Origin: Cannabis sativa
Taxonomy: Eukaryota > Streptophyta > Magnoliopsida > Rosales > Cannabaceae
Reading direction: 5' to 3'
NCBI RefSeq assembly: GCF_029168945.1
Contig: NC_083604.1
Span: 9,540,812-9,604,811 of the forward strand
DNA: 64,000 nucleotides
Part shown: in pieces, positions 14,034 through 25,136 of the stretch
Layout: each line of letters opens with the position of its first letter
How positions within the stretch are numbered: the first letter of the stretch is position 1
Notes under the pieces: model-generated
The model's database searches: none
Seen by the model: only the letters and a program-made list of their open reading frames with translations
Told to the model about the DNA's origin: nothing
Position numbers and translations under genes: made by a program

Positions 14034-14041
14034 TATATATA

Positions 14042-14262
14042 CAGGGCCAGCCCTGAGGTGAGACAAAGGAGGCGGCCGCCTTAGGCCCCCCACCGCTCAG
14101 GGCCCCATTTCGAAAAAAAAAAAAGTATAGTTAGTAATAAAATAAATTATAATACTTTTAATGCTAAATATGTGTTATAGCCTAGTGGTAATTTGATTAG
14201 CATAACAACTAAAAGGTTGAGGGTTCAAATCTCAATAGCCAAATTAACATAGGACCGGCCTG
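14042..14262. mobile_element. hAT-type MITE with Pol III-like boxes
   Basis: The ends are cagggccagccctgag and, as reverse complement of the right end, caggccggtcctatg. They are imperfect hAT-like terminal inverted repeats. Both sides carry tatatata, consistent with an 8-bp target duplication, although this is weak evidence in an AT-rich context. The interior has tagcctagtggt followed about 40 bp later by ggttcaaatc, resembling tRNA A and B boxes. Confidence 0.6.
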
Positions 14263-14270
14263 TATATATA

Positions 14271-15165
14271 CATATATACTGGGGTCATGGCTTCTATAAA
14301 GTATAGTAAACATTCGCTTTTGTTATAGTAAACGTGTCATTAGCTTCTTATAACAATATTTCTACTAGGCATTTGGCATAAAAAATTTAAAATAATTTAA
14401 TTAATTAGAATATTAAAACAAATAAAATTTGAGGCTTTAATGAAATTATTTTCCTAAGAAAATGAATATTATAATTATATTTAGTTGTACATGTGTATAT
14501 ACGAATATTTATTTAAATTATCATATATTAAATTAAATTATTTGGTTGAACATAAGATTAATCAAAATATTAGTTTAAAATTTAAATATAATTTTTTTAG
14601 GGTTAAGATTATTTATTTATTTTTGAAAAAAAAAAAATTCAAATTAGGGTCTAAAATAAATATAATTCTCTATGTAAAAGATTTAACACCATGCCTTGTA
14701 ATTATGTAGTCACTGTGATGATAAGCTAATTGCATACATTTATGGCACGTTTAATATACAGTATTCAAAATCGAAATAAATTAATGGAAAAATGCAACGG
14801 AATAAATAAAAAATAATCGAAATCAATATTTGTAAAATGTTGTTTACTAAATTTTTTTTGGAAATAGAATAGTTGTAATTTATCTTGTTTACTTTATTAA
14901 GAAAGGTAATCGGAATGCTTAAATTGATTAAATTGCCCTTTTAAATTAAACTATATTATATGGTAGTTATTTTGTAAAATATATTTTTAAGGATAAAATT
15001 GTCATTATATATTTAATATTAAAAAATAAAATTAAAATAATTAAAATTTATTACCCTTAATGGCATTCCTTACAAAATTGGTGGGAGAAGTTCTCCCATT
15101 CTTTTCTCCCTTATTTAATCAAGTTCTTCATTTCCTAATTTTAATTTTAATAATAGTTTACGAAT
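14271..15165. other. AT-rich stretch, no feature found
   Basis: There is no coding potential. A weak hint of repeat structure (cacgtttaatatac near 14746) could not be paired convincingly. Confidence 0.4.
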
Positions 15166-15169
15166 TGGC

Positions 15170-15472
15170 GACGTTTGGTTGGGAGGAATGTAAACATAAG
15201 AATCAGAATAGGAATAGAAATAGAATAAAATTTAAAATGTATATATAAAAAAAATAATAAAAAAAATCATTAAATTTTTTTTCTTGTTACATTGGAATAG
15301 TTTTTCCTTTTTTTAAAAAAAAAAAATAGAATAGTCATTCCACTAAAATGGTGGAAAGAACATTCCATTATAATTCGTTCCAATACTTTAAAATGCAACC
15401 AAACAAATAAATAAAATAAAAATTATTTTCTTTCCATTCAATTCCATTTCATTACCTCCAACCAAACGGGAC
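15170..15472. mobile_element. MITE with CGTTTGGTTGG inverted ends
   Basis: The left end gacgtttggttgggaggaat pairs with the right end attacctccaaccaaacggg (reverse complement cccgtttggttggaggtaat). The interior is AT-rich with further self-complementary stretches (ggaatag/ccattcc types). The target duplication is not resolved, so the superfamily (PIF/Harbinger or hAT) is open. Confidence 0.6.
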
Positions 15473-15654
15473 TTAAATATTTCATTGCCTTTCGTCATCA
15501 ATATTCAATCCGTACGAGAACAATGACCATCACCAAAAAAGAAAAATTAATGAAATAGAATGTCTTTGGGATTAAGATAATAAGTATTAGGCCACTTCTA
15601 CAATTCGCTCTTTAAAATACTTTACCCATGCATTACTTTCCAAACATCTTAGAA

Positions 15655-15970
15655 AAGTTTTAAATTCAAATTTTTATAGTCATTAATATTGTATTTATTT
15701 AAGACATTCTGTAAAATTTTAAAAGATTTAAAAAAATTTAAAACAAATTTAAACAATCTGTTACAAACTCTTTTATTTTATATACGTGTGAAATATAATG
15801 TTTGATTTTTTTTTGGTGTATTAAATTATTTTAATTTTTTTAAAATTTTATAAAATGTCCAAAATAATTACAACATAGACAACTATAAAAAAAAATTATT
15901 CTAAATGCTAGAGTAAATAGAAATGCATCCATATTTTTATTTGATGGGGTGCATTATGAAATTTTTATAA
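15655..15970. repeat. Dispersed repeat, copy 1
   Basis: Shares an ordered series of blocks with 19030-19385: ttatttaagacattctgtaa, ttttattttatatacgtgtg, tttataaaatgtcc-like, and a gatgcatcc...ggtgcatt end. The two copies are diverged direct repeats, about 320-350 bp long. No ORF; class unknown. Confidence 0.6.
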
Positions 15971-16414
15971 GTAATATTAATTAAAGTTCCATTAGAGAAA
16001 GACCATACATTAAACGAATTTGGAGATCTCTTTCTTTTTTGTGAACTTGTAAGCACGTACGTGGACAGCTTTAGACATGGAGAAAAGGACATAAAGGTAT
16101 TTTTATCTTTTTTTTTTAAAGAAATAAAGCTCCATCCAGCTTGATCTTGTAAATTGGTGTTTTTTTTCTTTTTCTAAAAGAATATATTTTATTTTTGAGT
16201 GAATGACTTTTTTTATTATAATTAATAATGACTTAGAATATTTGTTTTTTTTTTTTTGGTTTTGCCTTCTCCACATCTATTTGGAAAACGATTTTGAAAT
16301 AATCTTATCAGAAATTCCAAGTCTTTTATAGTTTAATTATTCCTTAGTCATTATTTATTTCAAAGTACTCTCACTCTTTCTCTTAAGAAAAGAAAAATCT
16401 AACTGAATTATGAT

Positions 16415-16900
16415 GGCGTTTGGTAACACTTTTTTAGTTAGTTTTTTGTTTTTAAAAATAAAAAAGTAAAAATATTTTTCAAAAATATGTTCTATAAAAC
16501 TGTTTTCACTTTTCAATTGTTTAATAAAAAATCAAAATTTTAAAAACAAAAAAGAATCACTTTCAATATTTTGTTAAACATATTTTTTTTTTCTTAATCA
16601 ATATTTTGGACTCCGACTAGATTCGGACCCAAATCCCCTCCCCACGGCCCTGGCGCTGAACTCGACTTCTAACCCGAACCCGAATCCAATCTCTGACCTA
16701 GATCCGACTTAAATAAAATCAAAAAATAAAAATGAAAATGAACTTTACAAAATATACTTTTATTTTCTGTTTTTAAAATTGAAAAACAAAAGTGGTTATA
16801 GAAAGCATTTTTGTTTTTCAAAAATAAAATTTTTAAAAACAAAAAATTTACTTTCATTTTGTGATTAACAATTTAAAAATAAAAGTATTAACAAACGGTA
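16415..16900. mobile_element. Foldback MITE with a GC-rich centre
   Basis: The left end ggcgtttggtaacactttt pairs with the right end aaaagtattaacaaacggta. Subterminal stretches (tttttaaaaataaaa, ttttcaaaaata) also pair, giving a long imperfect foldback. The centre at 16610-16700 is GC-rich and unlike the arms. The target duplication is unclear. Confidence 0.55.
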
Positions 16901-17324
16901 TAATTTTCATAGGGTTTTTTACCATAAATTTTCTGATGTTGCACGATAATTTCAAGAGTTCAAATAAAAAAAGGGTAAATGGCGGCAAAACCCCTAATAC
17001 TTTCGTTTTGGTTTCACTAAACCCCCACAACCCAAATTTCTGTGGGTAATTCCCCAAAACCACTATTCTGTTAGCAATTTACCCTTTCTGTCCAAATTTA
17101 GCTGTTAAGTGCCAGGTTAGCTTGTCCACGTGCACACAATATACACGTGGCACAATTTTATTGGTCCACGTAAATAATTATATTAAAAAATTAAAAAATA
17201 AACAGTAAAATTAATTTAAAATTAAAAAAAATTATAAATAAAAAATAAATAATTTTCTTTTTTCCTTTCTTTTTCTTTTTCTTTCTTTTTTTCCTTTTTT
17301 TTTCTTTTTTTTTTGGCCGAAACG

Positions 17325-17326
<2 letters not shown>

Positions 17327-17411
<85 letters not shown>
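17327..17411. repeat. (CT)n tract in left arm
   Basis: About 85 bp of CT dinucleotide; its complement in the right arm (18049-18102) is shorter. Confidence 0.95.
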
Positions 17412-17415
<4 letters not shown>

Positions 17416-18046
17416 CGCTCGTTCTATCACTCTCTCTCTCGATCTTGTCTCTCTTTCTCTCTTGGTTGGGTTTTCAATCTAGGGTTTTCAAAACCCTTGG
17501 GTGGCCTCTCCACCCTCACTGAAATTGATACAATACCCAGACATTAATAGAACAAAATTTTGAATACAAAATACCTAGAAATTAATACAATACCCATATC
17601 CATATACAAAATTGATAAAATACCCAAAAATTGATACAATACCCATATACAAAGTTTTGAATAGAAAATACCTAGAAATTCTGACTCGGTCTTGTTCTCC
17701 ACTGAGATTGAGTTGCAGCACCAACAACTCGGACCGAACTCGCCGCAGCAGGGAGGGTTCTTGGGTGGAACTTCACCGGCTCTGGTGGTGAAAGACCAAG
17801 GGAACGTAAGTTTGGTGGACGGTTCTTCTTCGGTGGTGGTGGAATCGTCTCGACCTTCGTCTGGATATGGATCAACCTTCGTCTCGACTGGTTTTCTCCG
17901 TCGGATCAAATGGGTTTGGAGAGGAGCAGATGGGTTTTGGGGTTGGGGTTCAGTGAGGGTGGAGAGGCCGCCCAAGGATTTTGAAAACCCTAGATTGAAA
18001 ACCCAACCAAGAGAGAAAGAGAGACGAGATCGAGAGAGAGTGATAG

Positions 18047-18048
<2 letters not shown>

Positions 18049-18102
<54 letters not shown>
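18049..18102. repeat. (GA)n tract in right arm
   Basis: About 54 bp of GA dinucleotide, the inverted partner of the longer CT tract in the left arm. The two have drifted in length. Confidence 0.95.
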
Positions 18103-18105
<3 letters not shown>

Positions 18106-19029
18106 ATCATTTCAGCCAAAAAAAAAAGAAAGAAAAGAAAAAAAAAGAAAGAAAAAGAAAAAGAAAGGAAAAAAGAAAAAAAAAAGAAAGAAAGAAAATT
18201 ATTTATTTTTTATTTAGATTTTTTTTTTAATTTTAAATTAATTTTATTTTTAATTTTTTAATTTTTTTAATATAATTATTTACGTGGACCAATAAAATTG
18301 TGCCACGTGTATATTGTGTGCACGTGGACAAGCTAACCTGGCACTTAACAGCTAAATTTGGACGGAAAAGGTAAATTGCTAACAAAATAGTGGTTTTGGG
18401 GAATTACCCACAGAAATTTGGGTTGTGGGGGTTTAGTGAAACCAAAACGAAAGTATTAGGGGTTTTGCCGCCATTTACCCATAAAAAATATACATACATA
18501 AATAACAATCAAACAATAAATTTTGTGAATTATTAGGATATTACACTTAGTTTCATGTGTTAGTTACAATACAGTTAAGCCATATAAGGCTCTCGGTTAG
18601 TTAGGATGTTCATAGACTAAGCTAAGTTAATTATTCCTCTAACTCAGCTCATATAACATCTATATATTGCTCTACCTGTAATTCCAAAAACACAGAATAA
18701 TAATAACACAAGCTTCAAAGCTTTTTTCTCGCACTCTGTTTCTCTCATATATAGCTACATACATACAAGCAAATATGAACAAAATACGACCCATGCGAAA
18801 TGTTTGCGGTCATAATTCGGAGGGAAAATAAAATAAAAAATATATTCTCTTTCTATATTACATATGTTAGTATGTTACCTAAAATCAGTAACAGGGGAGA
18901 GTAAAATAGGGGACAACTTGTTAAAACAATTAATTTGAGAAGGTAAATTGCTAATAATTATGAGGAAAATTTTACAAAGCAACTTATTAAATGCCATGTA
19001 CCAATATTTTCTATTTATTTGGGTATTCA

Positions 19030-19385
19030 AAATAATTTTTAATTAAAAATTTTCTCGTGGTCATATATATTATATTATTTAAGATATTCTGTAAAATTTT
19101 GAAAAATTTAAAAAAATTAAATACGCCAAAAATAGAGTTTAAACATTGTGTTGCACTCATAACTATTTTATTTTATACGCGTGTGAATTAGACTATTTGA
19201 ACACTACTTTCTATATTGTGAATTATTCTAAATTAATTTCTTAAAATTTTATAAAATATTTTAAATAACTATAACTTACACGAATATGAAAAAAAAATTA
19301 TATAATTTTCTGGATGCTAAAACAGATAAAAAGTGCATCCGTATATGCCTTTTAAAAGGTGCATTGTAGAAATACCCTAACTATT
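19030..19385. repeat. Dispersed repeat, copy 2
   Basis: The second, diverged copy of the repeat at 15655-15970, in the same orientation. Shared blocks include ttatttaagatattctgtaa and ttttattttatacgcgtgtg, and it closes with ggtgcattgtagaaatac. Confidence 0.6.
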
Positions 19386-19564
19386 ATATATATATATTAT
19401 TTAACTTTTACTTTTACATATTAATTTAAATAACAATTTTTTGGGAGGGTTGTTAGTGGCAAAATTGACACTAAAGTTGTTGCTAGGGAAGCAATCACTA
19501 CAATAATTAGACATTTTCAGTTTGTTCGTTTGTATTTTTTTTTTTTATAATTACAGCACATATT

Positions 19565-19840
19565 GAAAGTTTTAACTTTTTTACTTTTATACTGTGAGGT
19601 AGAATTTTTTTTAAAAAAATACTGTGTAAGTTTTATACAGTGTACTGTGTTAAATTTTCACTGTTGTTCTACAGTTGTAGTTGTTGCACTGTTATTTTTA
19701 ATTGTTCTGTTTTGTTTTATAAAAATACAATATTTTTGAAAAAAATTCCGTGTGACAGTATTTTTGTAAAAGTTATACTAAATTCTAGTATTTTTGTAAG
19801 TTTCTTTTTTTTTTTAAATCACATTTCTAGTTTGTAAAGA
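19565..19840. repeat. Dispersed T-rich repeat, copy 1
   Basis: Shares ttaagtttt/ttaaattttcactgttgttct, a tttaattgttctgttt-like block, ttccgtgtgacagta and agtatttttgtaa with 21840-22050 in the same order and orientation. The pair is about 2.2 kb apart. They could be eroded LTRs or two copies of one short element. Confidence 0.5.
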
Positions 19841-19849
19841 ACTAATTTG

Positions 19850-21270
19850 TCATGACAAATATTTGAAATTGAGAGATACATCTAACTCTAATTTTGAGAC
19901 TGTAAAAGAATATAGAAGATAATATTTTAAATATTTCAAGGCGAATTATGTAATCCCTCAGCTGATTACGAGGGATTACAAACTTCAACATATTCTCAAT
20001 CGTTGCATTTAAGGAGAGTTCCTATTTTTGGTATCCAATGGTTGTCATCTCTCAATGCAGAATGTAAGGGTACATTAAAAATAATACTGATAATTGGCTC
20101 ATTATTTTATTGCGTCCTTCTCTATTTTATTTTTCTAGGTAAATTAATTTCTTTTTTCTTTTATTCTGTCTACTTGGTAAAGTTCCCTTTCTTGAAGATA
20201 TTTAGAGAATATTTTGGCAACAATGGTCTGTGTCTGGTGGATTGCAGGTAGTGGAAATGAGATTTGCTTGCTTGTAGAGAAATCGGTGTAGAGTTGATCT
20301 AGATTGATGAATAGTTTCATCCAATCAGTGATTGTGTATTGAAATTAGTATTATAGGGTGCTAATTTTGTACGTGTGACTACATTTGACTGTAATTTATT
20401 TTGGTTGTTTTAACTTAAATCAAACCCCAATTTTTATTGAGATTTCCATATGTTCCAACTCAAAACCCTCCAACAGGGGTTTCATATCTTGCAAGAAGCT
20501 CCAAGATGCGAACAAAGCCACACTATATAATGTCATGGCAAGAAAGCTCAGATGCCTATGGATTTCGAAGTCAATCACACTGACTCAGTGGAGGATCCAT
20601 TCATTTGGATTTCCACTTCACAAGGGGTTGAAGCTCTTGCCTGGTTAAAGATATATCAATCATTTATCTTTGTGGTTCAGTTTGCTCTAGGACAAATTGG
20701 TATTATATTTTCATAAAACCCACTAAAAATATTTATACACTTCTTACTATCTCAAATACAAATCCCTTCGTTGTAAATACATATCACCAATAAAACTAAA
20801 TTACAAAAGTATCCCTAAAAGTTATTTTTTATTTAAAAAAAAAAGCCAATTAAAATATATTTTTTCTCACATCAATATGTGTACTATTCGGTCATAAAAC
20901 CGGTTGTAGGAAGTCAATAAACTTGGAGCTACATTTACTCTTTCTTTGTCTCATTTGAGGTATGTCAAACCTCAAATTGAAGTGAGGGATTTCATAAAAT
21001 AAAGTAATGAAATATTATATTTTTTAATCATAACATAGGTTATTTTTGTTAGAGTTAGATTTAAAACATACATGGATCTTAAACTCACGTTAGATCTTTA
21101 AAATTACTTTATGTATTAATGAAAAGAAAATATGTGATTCCATGATTTTTCGATATGAGATCATATTATGGGGATATGGTCTTTCATAGACTAATCAACT
21201 CTTTATGAGTTCTCACTCAATTGATGGGAATAGAGGAGAAGAGGATTTAAAGATTAACCTTGGGGACCGA
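19850..21270. other. Unassigned sequence between dispersed repeats
   Basis: I see no reliable gene. A short hairpin (taatccctcagctgattacg with cgagggatta) lies near 19952-19978. Open frames here (for example 20003-20251 and 20385-20648) have no recognisable domain or splice context. Confidence 0.4.
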
Positions 21271-21271
21271 A

Positions 21272-21647
21272 CTTGTAAAGCCCCGTTTCAAGCTTCTATT
21301 GTGCCTTTTGCCACGGACTTGTGGCTCTTATACATACGTACATCACTTTGGCTACTTCCTGGAATGATAACTAACCCTACAAACTAACACGAGTGTTTCC
21401 AGAGTGCTTTGTCCTCACTCGCACGCTCCCTGGGGTAACTTCCCAAGAGATCACCCATCTCATGATTACCCCAAGTCAAGCACGCTTGACTTTAGAGTTC
21501 TTAATGATACTAGAAAATAAAATGCACCTTATTAATATAGCTAGTTACCTATCAATCCATTTAAGTCCTCTTCACATGTGTAGTCTCATACCTACACAGT
21601 CTCGAGATCATCACACTTGACTTTTTCCTAGCGATGTGGGATGCACA
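21272..21647 (-). mobile_element. Cassandra-type LTR (TRIM) with embedded 5S rRNA-like region
   Basis: The minus strand of 21411-21500 is a decayed 5S rRNA. It contains aagtcaagcgtgcttg (5S box A region), gatgggtgat (intermediate element) and cttgggaagt (box C region), in the correct order and spacing. On the minus strand the unit starts TGTGCATCCCACATCGC, like Cassandra LTRs, which begin with a TG and a CCCACATCGC-like phrase. Cassandra elements are known non-autonomous TRIMs whose LTRs carry a Pol III 5S promoter. Only one LTR is seen here, and the left edge at 21272 is approximate. Confidence 0.8.
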
Positions 21648-21839
21648 ACTTATCTGGTATTTCCCTTTACGGATCACGAGACTATTGACATTCACAAAAC
21701 CCTAAAGTTCTTTATATAGAAAACTAATTAGAGTCCCATAAACCCTAATTAGGTTTACTATTGGGTATTAGACATTACAAAGTCAATAGAAATAAGACTT
21801 TTATTTTATTCATTTAATTAGGAGGTTTTTACTTTCTAA

Positions 21840-22050
21840 CTTTTTTACTTTTTTACTAGTGTTAAGTTTTCACTGTTGTTCTATTGTTGTTTTTTTTTTT
21901 ATATTCCAATGTTGTTTTAATTATTCTGTTTTTGTTGTTTCACGGTAATTTTATAAAAAAATAATATTTTTGTAAAACATTTCGTGTGATAGTAAAATTA
22001 TAAACTTTTGCTCAAAATTTAGTATTTTTGTAAATTTAAATCACTTATTT
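21840..22050. repeat. Dispersed T-rich repeat, copy 2
   Basis: The diverged partner of 19565-19840, sharing ttaagttttcactgttgttct, ttcgtgtgatagta and agtatttttgtaaa. A third, weaker relative may lie at 22150-22400. Confidence 0.5.
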
Positions 22051-23500
22051 AGCCAATTTTAAAATATTTGCTCAAATAAATTTTCTTAATTTGTAAGCTT
22101 ACATGTTCGGTTATTAAAAATGGATTATTTCATTTATAAAAATGGCAAAAATTTTACATTTTCACGGATGTACTATTTTTTTTTATATATTTTTAAGGAT
22201 TTTATTAAATTTTTACAAAAATACTGAGTGTTGTTTTCGAAAAACTATTGTTTTGACATTGTTACTATGGGAAAGCAACGTGATTTTTTTAACAACAATA
22301 CGAAGTGTTATTTTTCTATTATTTCAGAACAATGTTGTTTTAGCATTGCTGCTACAGGGTTCTATTCGATACGGGTAAGAGAAGAGCCCGACTCAGTATT
22401 CTTAAAAAAATAAAAAAATTCACATGCAAGTCAAGATGATACAAATTAACTCCTTCTTCTTGCGCCAAAGATCTTATAGTATTATTTTTTCTGGAAAAAA
22501 AAAACAAGTGAAAATGTGTAAAAAAAATCCGCAAAAATGTAAATAAAATAAAGGTCCATAAAAATGTAAAAATAAAGTCTATTTTTAAAGTGTATTGTGT
22601 AAATTTTCTTAATAAAAATAATTCAACAATTATCTTCTACGAAAGGATACTCTAGCTACAATAAAAGAATTAATTACTTGTGGGTAAACAATTATATTTA
22701 GTTACGAGTTTTTATTAAAATACTTTTAATCAAAATTTTGTTAATTATTTACTATGATAAAATTTGTAGCAACTAAAATATATTTAGTGATAATAAATTA
22801 TATATTTCTTTATTTAATATTTTTAAGGGTCGATTGATTAAGTATGAAAATTAGCAGATTATTAGCAGCTTAATAATAATTAATTAGTTAATTATGATTG
22901 TTGATCTCGCTTCTAGCCAACGACAGTGAGTCAAGAATAAAGTGATTAAGTAATGTAATTAAGAGAAAGCAAAAACATTAAAGTAAAGTGAACACCAGAT
23001 TTTAAAGAGGTTTGACCCCGTAAGTGTGGTAATACCCTACTCCCCTTGTATTGTATTGACTTGAGAGAAGGAACAAAGTGTTCTTCCTCTTGAAAGCTCT
23101 TACAAATGATCTATGAGTATGTTTCTCTCTTAGATCACTCTTTTCTCTCTAGAATATATTTTAGCAACAATTCTCTCGATCCCTTTCATAGTGAGGCTAG
23201 GTCACTATTTATAGGAACTTATTACATGAGGGATGGTTTCCCTTTTGTTTAATGAATAAAATAGGAAACAATATTAATTCCATAATTACAATTCAAGAAA
23301 TAGGAAATTAAATTATGTTGTCATTTTTCTCTAACTCCACCCCACGATTATAGGGATTGTCTTTGCGTCTGGACACATCGAGATTATTCTTCGATGTTGC
23401 CATCTTCCATATGTAGCTCGACAGACATGTCCATACCTGGTCGGACATCTTCTCCACATTCCTACTCGGATCCTGCAGTGTGACAAATGCTAGTTAGTCA
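22051..23500. other. Unassigned, possible decayed LTR sequence
   Basis: No coding signal. The part from about 22900 (tgttgatctcgc) to 23500 has a leader-like composition with a run of tctctctt motifs and could be a copia LTR, but I found no partner or target duplication. Confidence 0.3.
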
Positions 23501-23932
23501 TGTTGGGATATATTTTACCGGGATCTAGATTTACTAACAAGTATGTTGATTAACATCTTAACTATGAATTCTATTGCTATGAAATTAAACACATCAGAGT
23601 TTAGAAAACCTTACATTGATTGCAGCAGAATAATATATCTCCTTCCACTCAGATCTCTACCCTTGTTCCTTTCTATCGCAGAGTAATAACAAGATCTGAG
23701 CCTAGATCTCCTTCTCTCCTTCGGATTGATTACCACCATCTTTCGCACTATAATTGAGTACTTCACTTGCTATGTATGGGCATGGTACTCTATCACTAAG
23801 GCCAAATAGGTGAAGAACAATTAAGGAGGCTTGAAATCTCTATAGAAGGTGTCTCTCATCTACTAGTTGTCAGAGAATGAAAACTAGGTTTGGTAGGTTG
23901 AAGTGAATAGTTCAGTTGGATGGGATGAGAGC
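23501..23932 (-). repeat. Truncated LTR of family A, copy C1
   Basis: Starts tgttgggatatattttaccg and follows the family A solo LTR for about 430 bp (including acttcacttgctatgtatgg and ctagttgtcagagaatgaaa), then is cut off by the next copy. TATA and the far end are missing. Confidence 0.7.
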
Positions 23933-24815
23933 TGTTGGAATATATTTTACCAGGACCTAGATTTACTAATAAGTATGTTTTTAAACATCCTAAACATGAA
24001 CTTCTAAAACGATATAAAATAAACACATAAAAGGTATAAGAACCTTACATCGGTTGCAGCAGAATTAAATGACTCCTTCTGCTCAGATCTCTAACCCTTG
24101 TACCCTTTCAGTAGCAGAGTATTACCAAGATCTGAGCCCGACACTCCTTCTGTTATTTGGATTCTTCACAGTCTTACACACTATGATTGAGGACTAGCTT
24201 GCTATGGGTGGGCATGCACTCAATCACTAAGGCTCGAATTTGATAGTGAAGAAGACTAAGAATTTCGAATTAGAAGAGAGAAAAGAAGAAGAAGAAGAAG
24301 TCTCAAAATACTAGTTGTCAGATAGAATGAAAACTAGGTTTAAAGCTGTTGAAGCATTAGTTTGGATAGTGAGACCTTACTCTTCTTTTTATATTAATTC
24401 TACTAGGGTTAGGATTGAATTATTTAGAATAAAAAATGATAAAAATAGAGCAAAAATAGGCTCTAGTGGCCGGTCCTATAAGGATCCATCACTAGTTAGA
24501 TTTTTGCTACTTTTTCTCAATCATTTATCTATTTTTCACAAATACCATTTTTTTGCACTTTCAATCCTATAAATGCCAAAACTATTTACTTAATAATTAA
24601 AATAATAATCAAATAAAATTTTCATTTATATTATATTAATTAGACTCCATAAAGTCTTTTAATTAACAAATAAACCCTAAAATTCTATTTCTTCACAATC
24701 AAGTCATAACTTAGTGCAAATTCATAAACTAGACAAAGTCTAACTCTAGAATTATAACTGATAAATTCAAATCAATTAATTGAGTCTTACAAGCAGTTTA
24801 TCTTGACTAGTATAG
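23933..24815 (-). repeat. Truncated LTR of family A, copy C2
   Basis: Begins tgttggaatatattttacca directly where C1 stops. It follows the family A LTR through the TATA region (tttttatattaattctact) to about 24815, where it loses similarity. It shares with C1 the phrase tactagttgtcaga, so the two are closely related. Confidence 0.7.
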
Positions 24816-25136
24816 GAATTTAACAGTCACCAATATAAAATTATTTATTGTTGAAATTAATTTCATCTTTAGATTTTTTATTGATGTTGTAGGATAGGTC
24901 ATGGTGTAAATGTGATGATGAAGGAGATAGGAAATCACGACAAGGAATCTAGTTGGAAAATGTTGGTAGAAATAGAGTCAACTACTTAGGTTTCAAAGAT
25001 TAGTGTAGTACTAACAAATCTCCTTGGGATTTTTGGGTCGAATCTACCAAATTGGTTTTTCAATCAAATATAATATAATGTATTTCATTCACAAAAGGTT
25101 GTGGAGCTTACTATTCAAGATTGGGTAGCATCTAAC

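Larger units (their letters stand above)
16973..18480. mobile_element. Long-TIR foldback element, Mutator-like (possible Pack-MULE)
   Basis: The left arm (16973-17522) starts gggtaaatggcggcaaaacc and is the reverse complement of the right arm (17949-18480), which ends at catttaccc. The arms are about 550 and 532 bp and pair over nearly their full length, including gtccacgtgcacacaatat, a long CT/GA tract, and gggttttcaatctagggttt. Flanks are ataaaaaaa and ataaaaaat, an 8/9 match that fits the 9-bp target duplication of Mutator-like elements but is weak in an A-rich context. The 426-bp centre (17523-17948) is part AT-rich direct repeats and part GC-rich (17690-17948). Open frames cross it on both strands, but nothing recognisable is encoded, and no transposase is present. 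Confidence 0.75.

Noticed and set aside
17692..18261. 189-codon open frame with a long RERERE repeat
   Set aside because: It is made of the GA microsatellite and A-rich tail of the foldback element plus its centre; no domain, and the opposite strand is equally open.
21411..21500. Functional 5S rRNA gene
   Set aside because: It lacks the first part of 5S, is diverged and lies in a Cassandra-type LTR.
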